NCBI RefSeq assembly: GCF_023721415.1
Contig: NZ_JAMQVC010000001.1
Location: 1,488,001 to 1,552,000 of the forward strand
DNA length: 64,000 nucleotides
Origin: Galbibacter mesophilus
GTDB lineage: Bacteria; Bacteroidota; Bacteroidia; Flavobacteriales; Flavobacteriaceae
Reading direction: 5' to 3'
The number at the start of each line of letters is the position of its first letter. The first letter of the stretch is position 1. The position numbers and the translations under genes were made by a program. Below, one piece after another: positions 1 to 7,007 of this stretch. The notes below the pieces were generated by a model that did no database searches, was not told the origin of the DNA, and saw nothing but the letters and a program-made list of their open reading frames with translations.

Positions 1-339
1 CTTTACATGGTAGCCATGGTGAAACCTGTGTTGCCGGTATTCGACTATGTGGTAAATCACGATTATATTGTTGAGTTTCTTTGTATCAACCAAGACAAGC
101 CAGAACTTAATTGTGATGGTAAGTGTTATTTAATGCAGCAATTGGAAGCTCAAAAGGAAGAAAAAAAGCAAAACCTTCCAGCAATCGATCTTCAAGAATA
201 TCCAATCGGGTTTGTGAGCTTTGTAGCCATTGTTGCTGTAAGTGATGCTCCCAAAATTTTAAAAAAGACAATTTCTTACTCTAATCAGTATAGTTTTTTA
301 ACGAGCTATTCTTATTTCCATCCACCAAGCGTATCCTGA
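1..339 (+). CDS. Small CxGKC-motif protein, 5' end cut by the window
   Basis: The frame is open from the first base (codons ctt, tac before the ATG at 7), so the true start probably lies upstream and the ATG at 7 is only the first one visible. A hydrophobic N-terminal stretch is followed by the motif NHDYIVEFLCINQDKPELNC and then DGKC, giving Cys residues spaced as C..C-D-G-K-C. I recall small flavobacterial proteins with this Cys pattern (LCxNxxKPELxCNGKC) near TonB receptor and copper or iron genes; their function is unknown to me. The Cys pair could bind metal. It precedes the Met-rich outer-membrane protein and TonB receptor on the same strand, which fits a metal-homeostasis cluster. The annotation as a real gene is fairly firm, the role is inference. 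Confidence 0.6.
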   Translation, partial: LYMVAMVKPVLPVFDYVVNHDYIVEFLCINQDKPELNCDGKCYLMQQLEAQKEEKKQNLPAIDLQEYPIGFVSFVAIVAVSDAPKILKKTISYSNQYSFLTSYSYFHPPSVS

Positions 340-374
340 TATTTTTTAGTTAAAAAGGAATCATTTATTTGAAT

Positions 375-490
375 TGTTTGGTCTTTTCCAGACACTTCAT
401 TGCAATCGGCGCCTAGGCAGGCTTTTGTCTATCGACAGGCATGTTTGCGCTACGCGGTAGCTGGTTTCAATCCCGAACACGATGCTTCAT
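375..490 (-). ncRNA. Structured intergenic element, possible dispersed repeat or RNA
   Basis: The 281-bp gap between the first two genes holds a less AT-rich, hairpin-dense block. Read on the minus strand it contains GGGATTGAAACC, a set of short hairpins (GCTAC/GTAGC, TGTC/GACA, GCCT/AGGC) and then CCGATTGCAATGAA. That order (GGATTGAAA, variable hairpins, GATTGnAATGAA) resembles a structured element I recall as scattered between flavobacterial genes, possibly the Flavo-1 RNA motif. I cannot run a covariance search, so the identity and the exact ends are uncertain. No open reading frame or tRNA fold fits it. Confidence 0.3.
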
Positions 491-620
491 TCATATTTCA
501 GGCATTAAGAAATCCTTTTTAGCACTTTTCAATTGAATTTTTATATGCTTTTAATTCCGAAGAAATCAAGGAAATTTCAGCATAAAGTCAAACAATTTGT
601 TACAAAACATCAGGAAAAAA

Positions 621-1631
621 ATGAAAAAGCACATAACTATCATTCTATTAATGGCATTCACAATGCTTCAGGCTCAAGAAGAAAGTGAAAAATGGACTTC
701 TGGCAGGCCCGATGGACACGCGCCAATTTCGGTGATGGGAGACCACACCCATAGCAAAGGGGAATGGATGTTTTCCTACCGGTATATGTATATGAACATG
801 GAAGACCTAAACAGAGGAAGTGAAAACACTTCTTTTGAAGATGCACTTTCGAAATATATGGTAACTCCTACCAGTATGCCAATGAATATGCACATGCTGG
901 GAGCCATGTACGCCCCTTCCGATAGACTTACGCTAATGGTAATGGGAAATTATCTTAGCAGTGAAATGGATCACGTAACTCGTATGGGCGGTTCTTTTAC
1001 TACAGCCTCTTCAGGTTTTGGGGATTTTAAAATCGCTGCACTTTATAAACTGTTTAATAAGAATAGTGCACAGTTGCATGCTAATATCGGACTTTCAATT
1101 CCTACAGGAAGCATAGACGAAATGGATGTTACCCCAGCATCTTCCCCAAATGAGGTAATTCTACCATATCCTATGCAAATTGGTAGCGGTACGTGGGATC
1201 CTTCTTTGGGTCTAACCTATTTAAAACAATGGGACAACCTTTCTTTTGGAACGCAAGCCAAAGCCACTTTCCGACTAGGTGAAAATGATAATGATTATTC
1301 ACTTGGGAATGAATATTCTTTAAATACCTGGGGCGCGTTTAAAGCTAACGATTGGTTGAGTTTTTCTGGACGCTTAAAATGGGGCGCTATAGAGAAAATA
1401 GAGGGCGCTAACCCAATGCTCAACCCGATGATGGTAATTACCGCCGATACGGCTAATAGTGGTATGACATACGCTGAAGCTGGATTGGGCTTCAATCTGT
1501 ATGCATTTGAAGGGAGCTTAAAAAACTTGCGATTAGGTTTTGAGGCAAGTATGCCGCTTTATCAAAATATGAATGGAATTCAACTTAGAAACAAAGAGAC
1601 ACTTACCATTGGTTTACAATATTCACTTTAA
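621..1631 (+). CDS. Met-rich outer-membrane beta-barrel protein (transporter-like)
   Basis: A 336-residue protein with a signal peptide (MKKHITIILLMAFTMLQAQ). The frame extends to a TTG at 597, but the ATG at 621 starts directly at the signal peptide and is chosen. The mature N-terminus has the family-like motif PISVMGDHTHSKGEWMFSYR and then unusually dense methionines: YMYMNM around residues 55-60 and SMPMNMHMLGAMY around 85-97. The rest alternates like a beta barrel and ends in an aromatic-rich strand. Similar proteins are usually annotated only as transporter or phenol-degradation MetA-like. The His-x-His and Met-x-Met clusters suggest copper or other soft-metal contact, which is inference. 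It lies 21 bp before the TonB receptor and is probably cotranscribed with it. Confidence 0.75.
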   Translation: MKKHITIILLMAFTMLQAQEESEKWTSGRPDGHAPISVMGDHTHSKGEWMFSYRYMYMNMEDLNRGSENTSFEDALSKYMVTPTSMPMNMHMLGAMYAPSDRLTLMVMGNYLSSEMDHVTRMGGSFTTASSGFGDFKIAALYKLFNKNSAQLHANIGLSIPTGSIDEMDVTPASSPNEVILPYPMQIGSGTWDPSLGLTYLKQWDNLSFGTQAKATFRLGENDNDYSLGNEYSLNTWGAFKANDWLSFSGRLKWGAIEKIEGANPMLNPMMVITADTANSGMTYAEAGLGFNLYAFEGSLKNLRLGFEASMPLYQNMNGIQLRNKETLTIGLQYSL

Positions 1632-1652
1632 TACACCAAGTTAAAAATACAG

Positions 1653-3986
1653 ATGAAAAATTTATATATCGCAATCATTTTGGCAATGGTTGCACAGTTC
1701 TCCTACAGCCAAACCATATACAAAGGTCGCATTACAGATGCGGAAAAGAACCCACTAACCGGGGTAAATGTAATTTCAAAAGCAAATCCTAGCAACGGTG
1801 TTTCAACAAACATACATGGGGATTTTAGCATAACTCTAGACAGTCCAGAAGTACTGCTTACCTATATTGGTTTTAATACTAAAGAAGTGGTGCTAAAAAC
1901 CAATTTTAACCTGATTCCGCTTCAGGAAAGCACGCAGGCTCTGGAAGAGATTGTGGTTTCTGCGAGTCGTGAAGAACAAAAAAGATCGGAAATTCCGGGG
2001 GCTATTTCTGTAATAAGCGCCCAAACTATAGAAAAAACCAAAGCATTTGGAATCGAACAATTGGTAAATCAGGCGCCCGGCGTTTATATGTCCACTTCCA
2101 AAGCTTCTGGTAACGAACAGCATATGATGGCTGTTCGATCTCCTATTTCTACAAAGTCATTGTTTTTGTATTTGGAAGATGGTTTGCCTATCCGTCCAAC
2201 CGCGGTATTTAATCACAATGCATTGTTGGAAATGAACGATGTTTCCTTCGGAAGAATGGAAATTTTAAAAGGTCCGGCATCCAGTATTTACGGAAGCGAA
2301 GCCATTGGCGGAAGTTTTAACTTTATCACTAAACAGCCATCGCGTGACTTTAGTGGCTATTTAGGTTTTCAGGCTAATGATATGGGACTTACACGCTACG
2401 ATTTTGAAGCTTCTACCTATGCCAATGAAAAGTTTGGGGTTTATCTGGGAACACATTACGTGCAACGAAATAACGGACCAATACAACACAGTGATTACGA
2501 GAAATTTGCGGTGACTTTTAAAACGGTTTATCATATTGATCCGTCACTTACTTGGACCAATGTTTTTGACATGATCGATTATCGATCAGACATGACCGGC
2601 TCTTTAACGCAAGATGATTATGAAGCTGGAAATTATGAAAGCGATCAAACTTTTACGGAGCGTGAGGCACAAGCTTTCCGTTTTCGATCTACACTGGATA
2701 AACAATGGAACAATCAGAATAAAACTTCCTTCAATTTTGTGTTCAGAAACAATGTTATGGACCAAATTCCATCGTACCGAATTCGTCAATTCAGACAAAA
2801 TGGACAGCTTACTGGGTTTGGAAAAGGAGAAACTACTTCCAATAGCTACAATAGTTTTGTGGGGCTTATTCAGCATAAAAAAGATTTCAATTTTGCAAAT
2901 TCATCCTTGATTGTGGGCGGAACGGTAGACTATTCTCCACAAACCTATTTTGAAAGACCAATGGATGTTTTTGTAGATCCCAATACAGGCATAAATACAG
3001 GTTATGAAATAAAGGATGAGTATGCCGTAAACTACGATGCAGATATTTTGAATTATGCTGGGTTCCTTCAGTATGAAATAAATCCGTTTGAAGATTTTAA
3101 AGTAACGGCAGCGTTGCGGTATGATAAGTTTGAATATGATTACAATAATTACCTAGCTTCGGGAGAAGAACCAAAATATTCCGCTAGGGATTATGACAAT
3201 ATTGCACCTAAAATTGGTTTCAATTACAATCTTTCAAATAAATCTGGGGTGTATGCCAATTACTCCAATGGATTTACGCCACCACAGGTTTCAACCATTT
3301 ACAGCAATACCCATGCTGCAACCGATGGAACAACTGGAGAGCTAAAGCCAAGTAGTTACGACAATTATGAAGTGGGAGGATACTTTGTTTCTGAAAAATG
3401 GAAGTTGGATCTTGCGCTGTACGTTCTAGATGGTAAGAACACTCTTATCACACTTCGCGATAGCAACGACCGATTCTATATTGCTAATGCCGGAAAAACG
3501 CGCTCTTATGGGGTGGAATATGGAATTACATATAGACCAACTCCAGAATTGAGCTTTGCCCATAACGGAAGTTTTGCAAGACACCGTTACATCACTTTTT
3601 TCCAAAGTGGAGTGGATTATTCACACACAGATCAAGAAGTGGCGCCAAGCTTGCTTGGAAATACGCAAATTAATTATGCGCCTCGCTTTATTAAAAACTT
3701 TTCAATTGGACTGGAGTATGAATTGGTTGGGAGTTATAATACAAGTCTCGAAAACCAAATCGATAACGGAGATGGAACTTTTAGCACTTCTACTTACGAC
3801 GGACATAATATTTTCAATATAAGAGCGAGTTATCAAATGGCAAATTTTGAAATTTGGGGACATGCTCTTAACATATTCGATACGCTTTATGCAACGCGGG
3901 CTTCGTACAATATTTATTCAAGACAAAACACATATTCCGTAGGAAATCCACTTGCTTTTCATGCTGGAATACGATATAAATTTTAA
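1653..3986 (+). CDS. TonB-dependent receptor with carboxypeptidase-D-like N-terminal domain
   Basis: A 777-residue outer-membrane receptor. A signal peptide (residues 1-19) is followed by a CarboxypepD-reg-like domain (about 22-90, YKGRITDAEKNPLTGVNV), a TonB-box-like EEIVVSASREE near 97, a plug domain (GAISVISAQTIE to FNFITKQPS) and a 22-strand barrel ending in the typical terminal Phe (YKF). The substrate cannot be read from sequence; the plug and barrel resemble siderophore, heme or copper receptors more than SusC. The following PepSY protein begins 3 bp after the stop, a pairing usual for iron-chelate uptake and reduction. With the Met-rich protein upstream, a copper or iron chelate is the best guess. 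Confidence 0.9.
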   Translation: MKNLYIAIILAMVAQFSYSQTIYKGRITDAEKNPLTGVNVISKANPSNGVSTNIHGDFSITLDSPEVLLTYIGFNTKEVVLKTNFNLIPLQESTQALEEIVVSASREEQKRSEIPGAISVISAQTIEKTKAFGIEQLVNQAPGVYMSTSKASGNEQHMMAVRSPISTKSLFLYLEDGLPIRPTAVFNHNALLEMNDVSFGRMEILKGPASSIYGSEAIGGSFNFITKQPSRDFSGYLGFQANDMGLTRYDFEASTYANEKFGVYLGTHYVQRNNGPIQHSDYEKFAVTFKTVYHIDPSLTWTNVFDMIDYRSDMTGSLTQDDYEAGNYESDQTFTEREAQAFRFRSTLDKQWNNQNKTSFNFVFRNNVMDQIPSYRIRQFRQNGQLTGFGKGETTSNSYNSFVGLIQHKKDFNFANSSLIVGGTVDYSPQTYFERPMDVFVDPNTGINTGYEIKDEYAVNYDADILNYAGFLQYEINPFEDFKVTAALRYDKFEYDYNNYLASGEEPKYSARDYDNIAPKIGFNYNLSNKSGVYANYSNGFTPPQVSTIYSNTHAATDGTTGELKPSSYDNYEVGGYFVSEKWKLDLALYVLDGKNTLITLRDSNDRFYIANAGKTRSYGVEYGITYRPTPELSFAHNGSFARHRYITFFQSGVDYSHTDQEVAPSLLGNTQINYAPRFIKNFSIGLEYELVGSYNTSLENQIDNGDGTFSTSTYDGHNIFNIRASYQMANFEIWGHALNIFDTLYATRASYNIYSRQNTYSVGNPLAFHAGIRYKF

Positions 3987-3989
3987 ACA

Positions 3990-5252
3990 ATGGCAAAAAA
4001 CAATAAACTTAACAAATGGCTTTGGAAGTGGCACTTTATAGCAGGCCTTATTTCGCTTCCATTTATTCTACTTTTATCTGCTACGGGTATTTTTTACTTG
4101 TTTAAAACCCAGTACGAAAAGCCTATTTATAAACCTTTGCAGGAGGTAGTGGCAAAAGGAACACCACTTACGTTTGAAGAACAGCGGGAAATTGCCAATG
4201 AAAACGCCGTTAAAAAACCAAACTCGGTAGTGGTTTCGTTGGATGAAAACAAGAGTACTGAGTTTGTTTCGGGAAGATTTGGAGAGGCCAGTAGCCTGTA
4301 CGTAAATCCGTATAACGGCGAAGTAATGGGCGAAGTCCTGGTAGAAGATTCCTTTATGTTTAAGGTAAGAAAATTGCATGGAGAGCTTTTAATGGGTGGT
4401 TTTGGGACCAAAATTGTAGAGTTGATTGCCTGTTGGATGATTGTTTTAATTATTACAGGGCTTTTCATTTGGTGGCCCGAGCGCGGTTGGAACGTAAAAG
4501 GGTATTTTATACCGAGAACGAAACTTGGAAAACGTACTTTTTACAGGGATGTTCACGCGATTTCAGGTTTCTGGATGTCTGCTTTATTCCTTTTGGTTTT
4601 AGCTGGCGGTTTACCTTGGACGGATGTTTGGGGTGGTGCTTTTCGATGGGTTCAGGAACAAACCAATACTGGGTTTCCAGCCACTTGGGGTATGTACCAA
4701 AGCGAAGCGAATGAAGGTAACACCAAAATGATAACACTCGATGAAATGGTTGCCAAAGCAAAAACGCTTGACCTTAACGGAAAAGTTAGGGTGGTATTTC
4801 CAAGAGGAAAAAATGGTGTTTACAGTATTACAAACTTAAATGTGAAAGATCTCGATACCCAAAAAATGATTCACTTTAATCCGTATACCGGAGAACAAGT
4901 GCTTCAACACAATTGGGAGGATATCGGTGTGCTCATGAGAGCTCGATTATGGGTAATGTCATTCCATCAAGGGCAGTTTGGGCAATGGAATTGGCTTCTA
5001 ATGCTGTTTACAGGAATTGTTTTATTTGTAATGAGCCTTTCAGCGTTGATTTCCTATATGATGCGAAAAAGAAAAGGCGATTGGGGTATCCCAAAAGTGC
5101 CAAAATCATTTAACGCAAGTAAAGGGGTTATGGTTCTTATTGCCATTCTAGGGATTCTATTACCGTTATTTGGACTTAGCGTTCTTTTAATCTTTATTTT
5201 TGCAAAGATCAATCAAAAGTTAAACGGAAAACAAAAAGTTACCTTGACATAG
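3990..5252 (+). CDS. PepSY-associated TM protein (putative chelate reductase)
   Basis: A 420-residue inner-membrane protein of the PepSY_TM family. Transmembrane segments are visible at about 15-38, 145-162, 193-214, 330-355 and 378-405, with a large periplasmic PepSY portion between the first two and another between the third and fourth. Conserved histidines sit at the membrane edges (KWHFIAGL, KLHGELLMG, RDVHAISGFW, SFHQGQFG), as expected for heme-binding flavoprotein-like reductases of this family. It starts 3 bp after the TonB receptor stop, so it is almost certainly in the same transcript. Likely role: periplasmic or membrane reduction of an imported metal chelate. Family assignment is firm, the reaction is inferred. 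Confidence 0.88.
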   Translation: MAKNNKLNKWLWKWHFIAGLISLPFILLLSATGIFYLFKTQYEKPIYKPLQEVVAKGTPLTFEEQREIANENAVKKPNSVVVSLDENKSTEFVSGRFGEASSLYVNPYNGEVMGEVLVEDSFMFKVRKLHGELLMGGFGTKIVELIACWMIVLIITGLFIWWPERGWNVKGYFIPRTKLGKRTFYRDVHAISGFWMSALFLLVLAGGLPWTDVWGGAFRWVQEQTNTGFPATWGMYQSEANEGNTKMITLDEMVAKAKTLDLNGKVRVVFPRGKNGVYSITNLNVKDLDTQKMIHFNPYTGEQVLQHNWEDIGVLMRARLWVMSFHQGQFGQWNWLLMLFTGIVLFVMSLSALISYMMRKRKGDWGIPKVPKSFNASKGVMVLIAILGILLPLFGLSVLLIFIFAKINQKLNGKQKVTLT

Positions 5253-5306
5253 GGGTTGAAGTAGCACGGTTATAAAAGAAAAATCGATTTAAATTCAAAT
5301 AGTAAA

Positions 5307-5729
5307 ATGAGAAAAATAGTAGCAATAGTAGCAATGATGGGAATATTGATGACCCTTAGTTGTAAAGAAGAAACGAAGAAAAGTAATGAGCCAACACAAA
5401 TGGAAATGGTTATGGCCGTTCACGACAGTTTAATGCCCAAAATGAACACTATTTCCAAGTTGGTTGGGGAGTTGAACGAGAAAGCTGATTCTACAGAAAT
5501 TGGAATGAAGTATGAAAGTGCGAAGAAAGATTTACAGGCGGCCCATAAATCGATGATGGATTGGATGAAAGGTTTCGGAGATCGTTTTGATCACGAAGAA
5601 ATTTTAAACGGAAAAGATCTTTCTGAAGAGAAAAAACAATGGTTGAATGAGGAAGAGGAAAAGGTAAAAGCTTTAAAGGAAGAAATAAATTCCAGCATTG
5701 AAAATGCCGAAAAGCTTTTGAATGAGTAA
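5307..5729 (+). CDS. Small lipoprotein, coiled-coil, unknown function
   Basis: A 140-residue protein with a lipoprotein signal (MRKIVAIVAMMGILMTLSC), so the mature protein is probably anchored at Cys19. The rest is highly charged and helical: a Met-containing segment (MEMVMAVHDSLMPKMN) and then long alternating Lys/Glu stretches likely to form a coiled coil. No enzyme motif is seen. It follows the PepSY gene by 54 bp on the same strand and may be the last gene of the metal-uptake operon. The His/Met-rich segment near the N-terminus is compatible with metal binding but this is not shown. Confidence 0.7.
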   Translation: MRKIVAIVAMMGILMTLSCKEETKKSNEPTQMEMVMAVHDSLMPKMNTISKLVGELNEKADSTEIGMKYESAKKDLQAAHKSMMDWMKGFGDRFDHEEILNGKDLSEEKKQWLNEEEEKVKALKEEINSSIENAEKLLNE

Positions 5730-5886
5730 ATGAAAAGATCTCACTAATGATTTGCAGAAGTGTTTAGGGTGGTGTTGTAGCTAAGGAAAGTTTGCCCTAG
5801 CACAAAGCTGTTGTTAGTCTTCGTCATGTATTTAAAGGAGATATCCCTGTTGGAGATGACAAAAAACTCTAGAGTCATTTTTATAA

Positions 5887-6006
5887 TCATTTTGTGTTTT
5901 TCAATGATTGAATACTTGCATTGGTTATCCTTTCCTCAAAATTGGATGTAATCCCAACATAATACTGGCCCGCAGATTTACTGAAAAGAATATACAGCAT
6001 TTTCAT
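5887..6006 (-). pseudogene. Truncated GIY-YIG nuclease copy (distal repeat unit)
   Basis: On the minus strand an ATG at 6006 opens a 39-codon frame starting MKMLYILFSKSAGQYYVG, near-identical to the N-terminus of the intact GIY-YIG protein at 6108-6389. The match to the other repeat units stops at about 5924; a short tract resembling the far end of the gene follows before a TGA at 5887, so an internal deletion or recombination removed most of the gene. It retains the GIY-YIG strand (YIL...YYVG) but not the catalytic remainder. It is the remnant of the third copy in the 383-bp tandem array. Confidence 0.8.
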
Positions 6007-6025
6007 ATTCGATAGTTTTAAAAAC

Positions 6026-6062
6026 CAAAAAACCCGATTACCAAAAATGGAATCGGGCTTTT
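6026..6062 (-). terminator. Terminator-like hairpin, distal repeat copy
   Basis: Inverted repeat cccgatt (6033-6039) and aatcggg (6051-6057) flanked on the minus-strand 3' side by a T-rich tract (plus strand aaaaaccaaaaaa). It is the copy belonging to the tRNA fragment at 6065. Confidence 0.6.
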
Positions 6063-6064
6063 AG

Positions 6065-6107
6065 TGGTGGTGCCTCCAGTCCCGACGCTTCGGGAGAACC
6101 AGAGACA
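6065..6107 (-). pseudogene. tRNA-Phe 3'-end fragment with altered T-loop (distal)
   Basis: On the minus strand the segment carries a T-stem start (one base different from the proximal copy), TTC, then an extra perfect hairpin TCCCGA-AGCG-TCGGGA in place of the T-loop remainder, then CTGG, AGGCACC, A and CCA. It therefore matches residues 49-76 of the adjacent tRNA-Phe apart from the hairpin. The 5' half of the tRNA is absent, so it cannot be a functional tRNA. Confidence 0.75.
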
Positions 6108-6389
6108 TCATTTTTTCTTCAAAATGTCCGATAGAATATCCGGGTTTTCAATGACTCTTTGGATAAATGTTTTGCTTTTCATTCTTTTAATGAAACGTTC
6201 CAAGTACATCGCATCCTCCTGCGATTCACAATCGAACCTAAGTGCAGTCTCCCAATCGTCCGCTTTTTTTGTGAAGGCATTTTTGTAACTTCCGTTTTGG
6301 TGTTTTGCTATCCTTTCCTCAAAATTGGATGTAATCCCAACATAGTACTGGCCTGCGGATTTGCTGAAAAGAATATACAGCGTTTTCAT
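6108..6389 (-). CDS. GIY-YIG nuclease domain protein, intact copy
   Basis: A 93-residue single-domain protein of the GIY-YIG superfamily (UPF0213/YhbQ-like). The signature YILFSKSAGQYYVGITSN gives the tyrosine-containing first strand and the YVG strand; it is followed by the conserved Arg helix (FEERIAKHQNG), a Lys-rich strand (FTKKADDWETALRF) and the metal-binding Glu helix (EDAMYLERFIKRMKS). Length is normal for solo GIY-YIG proteins. Such small proteins are common in Bacteroidota; their substrate is not established. This is the only uninterrupted one of three tandem copies. Its stop codon borders directly on the tRNA-Phe fragment at 6065-6107. It has no obvious promoter of its own and may depend on readthrough from the tRNA-Phe transcript. 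Confidence 0.85.
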   Translation of the reverse strand: MKTLYILFSKSAGQYYVGITSNFEERIAKHQNGSYKNAFTKKADDWETALRFDCESQEDAMYLERFIKRMKSKTFIQRVIENPDILSDILKKK

Positions 6390-6408
6390 ATTCGATTGTT
6401 TTAAAAAC

Positions 6409-6445
6409 CAAAAAACCCGATTACCAAAAATGGAATCGGGCTTTT
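6409..6445 (-). terminator. Terminator-like hairpin, middle repeat copy
   Basis: Same inverted repeat as at 6026 and 6792: cccgatt 6416-6422 and aatcggg 6434-6440 with an adjacent minus-strand T tract. It lies between the tRNA fragment at 6448 and the intact GIY-YIG gene. Confidence 0.6.
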
Positions 6446-6447
6446 AG

Positions 6448-6490
6448 TGGTGGTGCCTCCAGTCCCGATGCTTCGGGAGAACCAGGGACA
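6448..6490 (-). pseudogene. tRNA-Phe 3'-end fragment with altered T-loop (proximal)
   Basis: Second copy of the tRNA-Phe 3' fragment (acceptor 3' strand, CCA and T-arm). The T-loop is again replaced by a hairpin, here tcccga-tgct-tcggga. One base in the T-stem flank (gaaccaggg against gaaccagag in the distal copy) is the same as in the real tRNA, so this copy is the less decayed one. Confidence 0.75.
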
Positions 6491-6772
6491 TCATTTTTTC
6501 TTCAAAATGTCCGATAGTATTTTTGGGTTTTCAATAACCTTTCGGATAAATTTTTTGCTTTTCATTTTTTTAATGAAACGTTCCAAGTAAATCGCATCCT
6601 CCTGCGATTCACAATCGAACCTAAGTGCAGTCTCTCAATCGTTTGCCTTTTTTGTGAAGGCATTTTTGTAACTTCCGTTTTGGTGTTTTGCTATCCTTTC
6701 CTCAAAATTGGATGTAATCCCAACATAGTACTGGCCCGCAGATTTACTGAAAAGAATATACAGCATTTTCAT
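6491..6772 (-). pseudogene. GIY-YIG nuclease copy with in-frame nonsense codon
   Basis: Full-length copy (94 codons including stop) collinear with the intact gene at 6108-6389 and 383 bp away. The frame is kept throughout, but the Trp codon of the strand KKADDW (TGG in the intact copy) is TGA here, after KKAND. Downstream residues remain recognisable (ETALRFDCESQEDAIYLERF), so the stop is a recent single-base change rather than the end of a diverged gene. The product would lack the Glu helix and be inactive. It is the copy closest to the tRNA-Phe gene. Confidence 0.85.
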
Positions 6773-6791
6773 GTTCGATAGTTTTAAAAAC

Positions 6792-6828
6792 CAAAAAACC
6801 CGATTACCAAAAATGGAATCGGGCTTTT
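6792..6828 (-). terminator. Terminator of tRNA-Phe
   Basis: Immediately after the CCA end on the minus strand comes the hairpin CCCGATT/AATCGGG (plus strand 6799-6805 and 6817-6823, loop accaaaaatgg) followed by a T-rich run (TTTTTTGGTTTTT). It has the shape of a rho-independent terminator for the tRNA transcript. Confidence 0.75.
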
Positions 6829-6830
6829 AG

Positions 6831-6906
6831 TGGTGGTGCCTCCAGGAATCGAACCAGGGACACAAGGATTTTCAGTCCTTTGCTCTACCAACTGAGCTAA
6901 GGCACC
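6831..6906 (-). tRNA. tRNA-Phe (GAA)
   Basis: 76 nt including an encoded CCA. Minus strand: acceptor GGTGCCT pairing with AGGCACC, D-arm GCTC/GAGC with loop AGTTGGTA, anticodon stem AAGGA/TCCTT with loop CTGAAAA (anticodon GAA), 5-nt variable loop and T-loop TTCGATT. The T-stem reads CCTGG on both sides, so its central pair is a U-U mismatch while the other four pairs form. It is followed by a terminator and preceded by a consensus promoter. Its 3' end is duplicated twice in the neighbouring tandem repeat. Confidence 0.96.
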
Positions 6907-6925
6907 AGTTGCTTGATTGCGGGTG

Positions 6926-6955
6926 CAAATATAGATGCAAATTTAATATTTGCAA
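6926..6955 (-). promoter_or_regulatory. Promoter of tRNA-Phe (Bacteroidota consensus)
   Basis: Minus strand TTG, exactly 19 bp, TATATTTG: a perfect match to the Bacteroidota primary-sigma promoter TTG-N19-TAnnTTTG. The -7 element (plus strand caaatata, 6926-6933) ends about 20 bp before the tRNA 5' end at 6906. Confidence 0.85.
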
Positions 6956-7007
6956 AACATTTTTTAAAAAAATCGGTTTTGTAAATTTACAACTTTAAAT
7001 TTAAAGG

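Larger units (their letters stand above)
5924..6830. repeat. 383-bp tandem repeat array next to tRNA-Phe (about 2.4 units)
   Basis: The 13-mer tggtggtgcctcc, the 3' end of tRNA-Phe, recurs at 6065, 6448 and 6831, exactly 383 bp apart. The same spacing holds for the hairpin cccgatt/aatcggg (6033, 6416, 6799), for tatcctttcctc (5926, 6309, 6692) and for the GIY-YIG start codons (6006, 6389, 6772). Complete units are 6065-6447 and 6448-6830, and a partial unit covers about 5924-6064. Reading away from the tRNA on the minus strand, each unit is: terminator, GIY-YIG gene, tRNA 3' fragment. The units differ by scattered substitutions, so the duplication is not very recent. Confidence 0.95.

Noticed and set aside
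375-490. tRNA-like T-arm (ggtttcaatcccg)
   Set aside because: No acceptor, D or anticodon arms can be paired around it.
5730-5886. Possible small gene or RNA between the lipoprotein gene and the repeat array
   Set aside because: No open frame with a usable start, no stable structure and no similarity to the neighbouring units was seen.
6064-6404. Open frames on the + strand opposite the intact GIY-YIG gene
   Set aside because: They lie fully antisense to a recognised domain, have no signature of their own and are not kept across the repeat units.
6491-6772. TGA in the GIY-YIG copy read as selenocysteine or recoding
   Set aside because: The intact paralogue has Trp (TGG) at this place and no recoding element was seen; a nonsense mutation is simpler.
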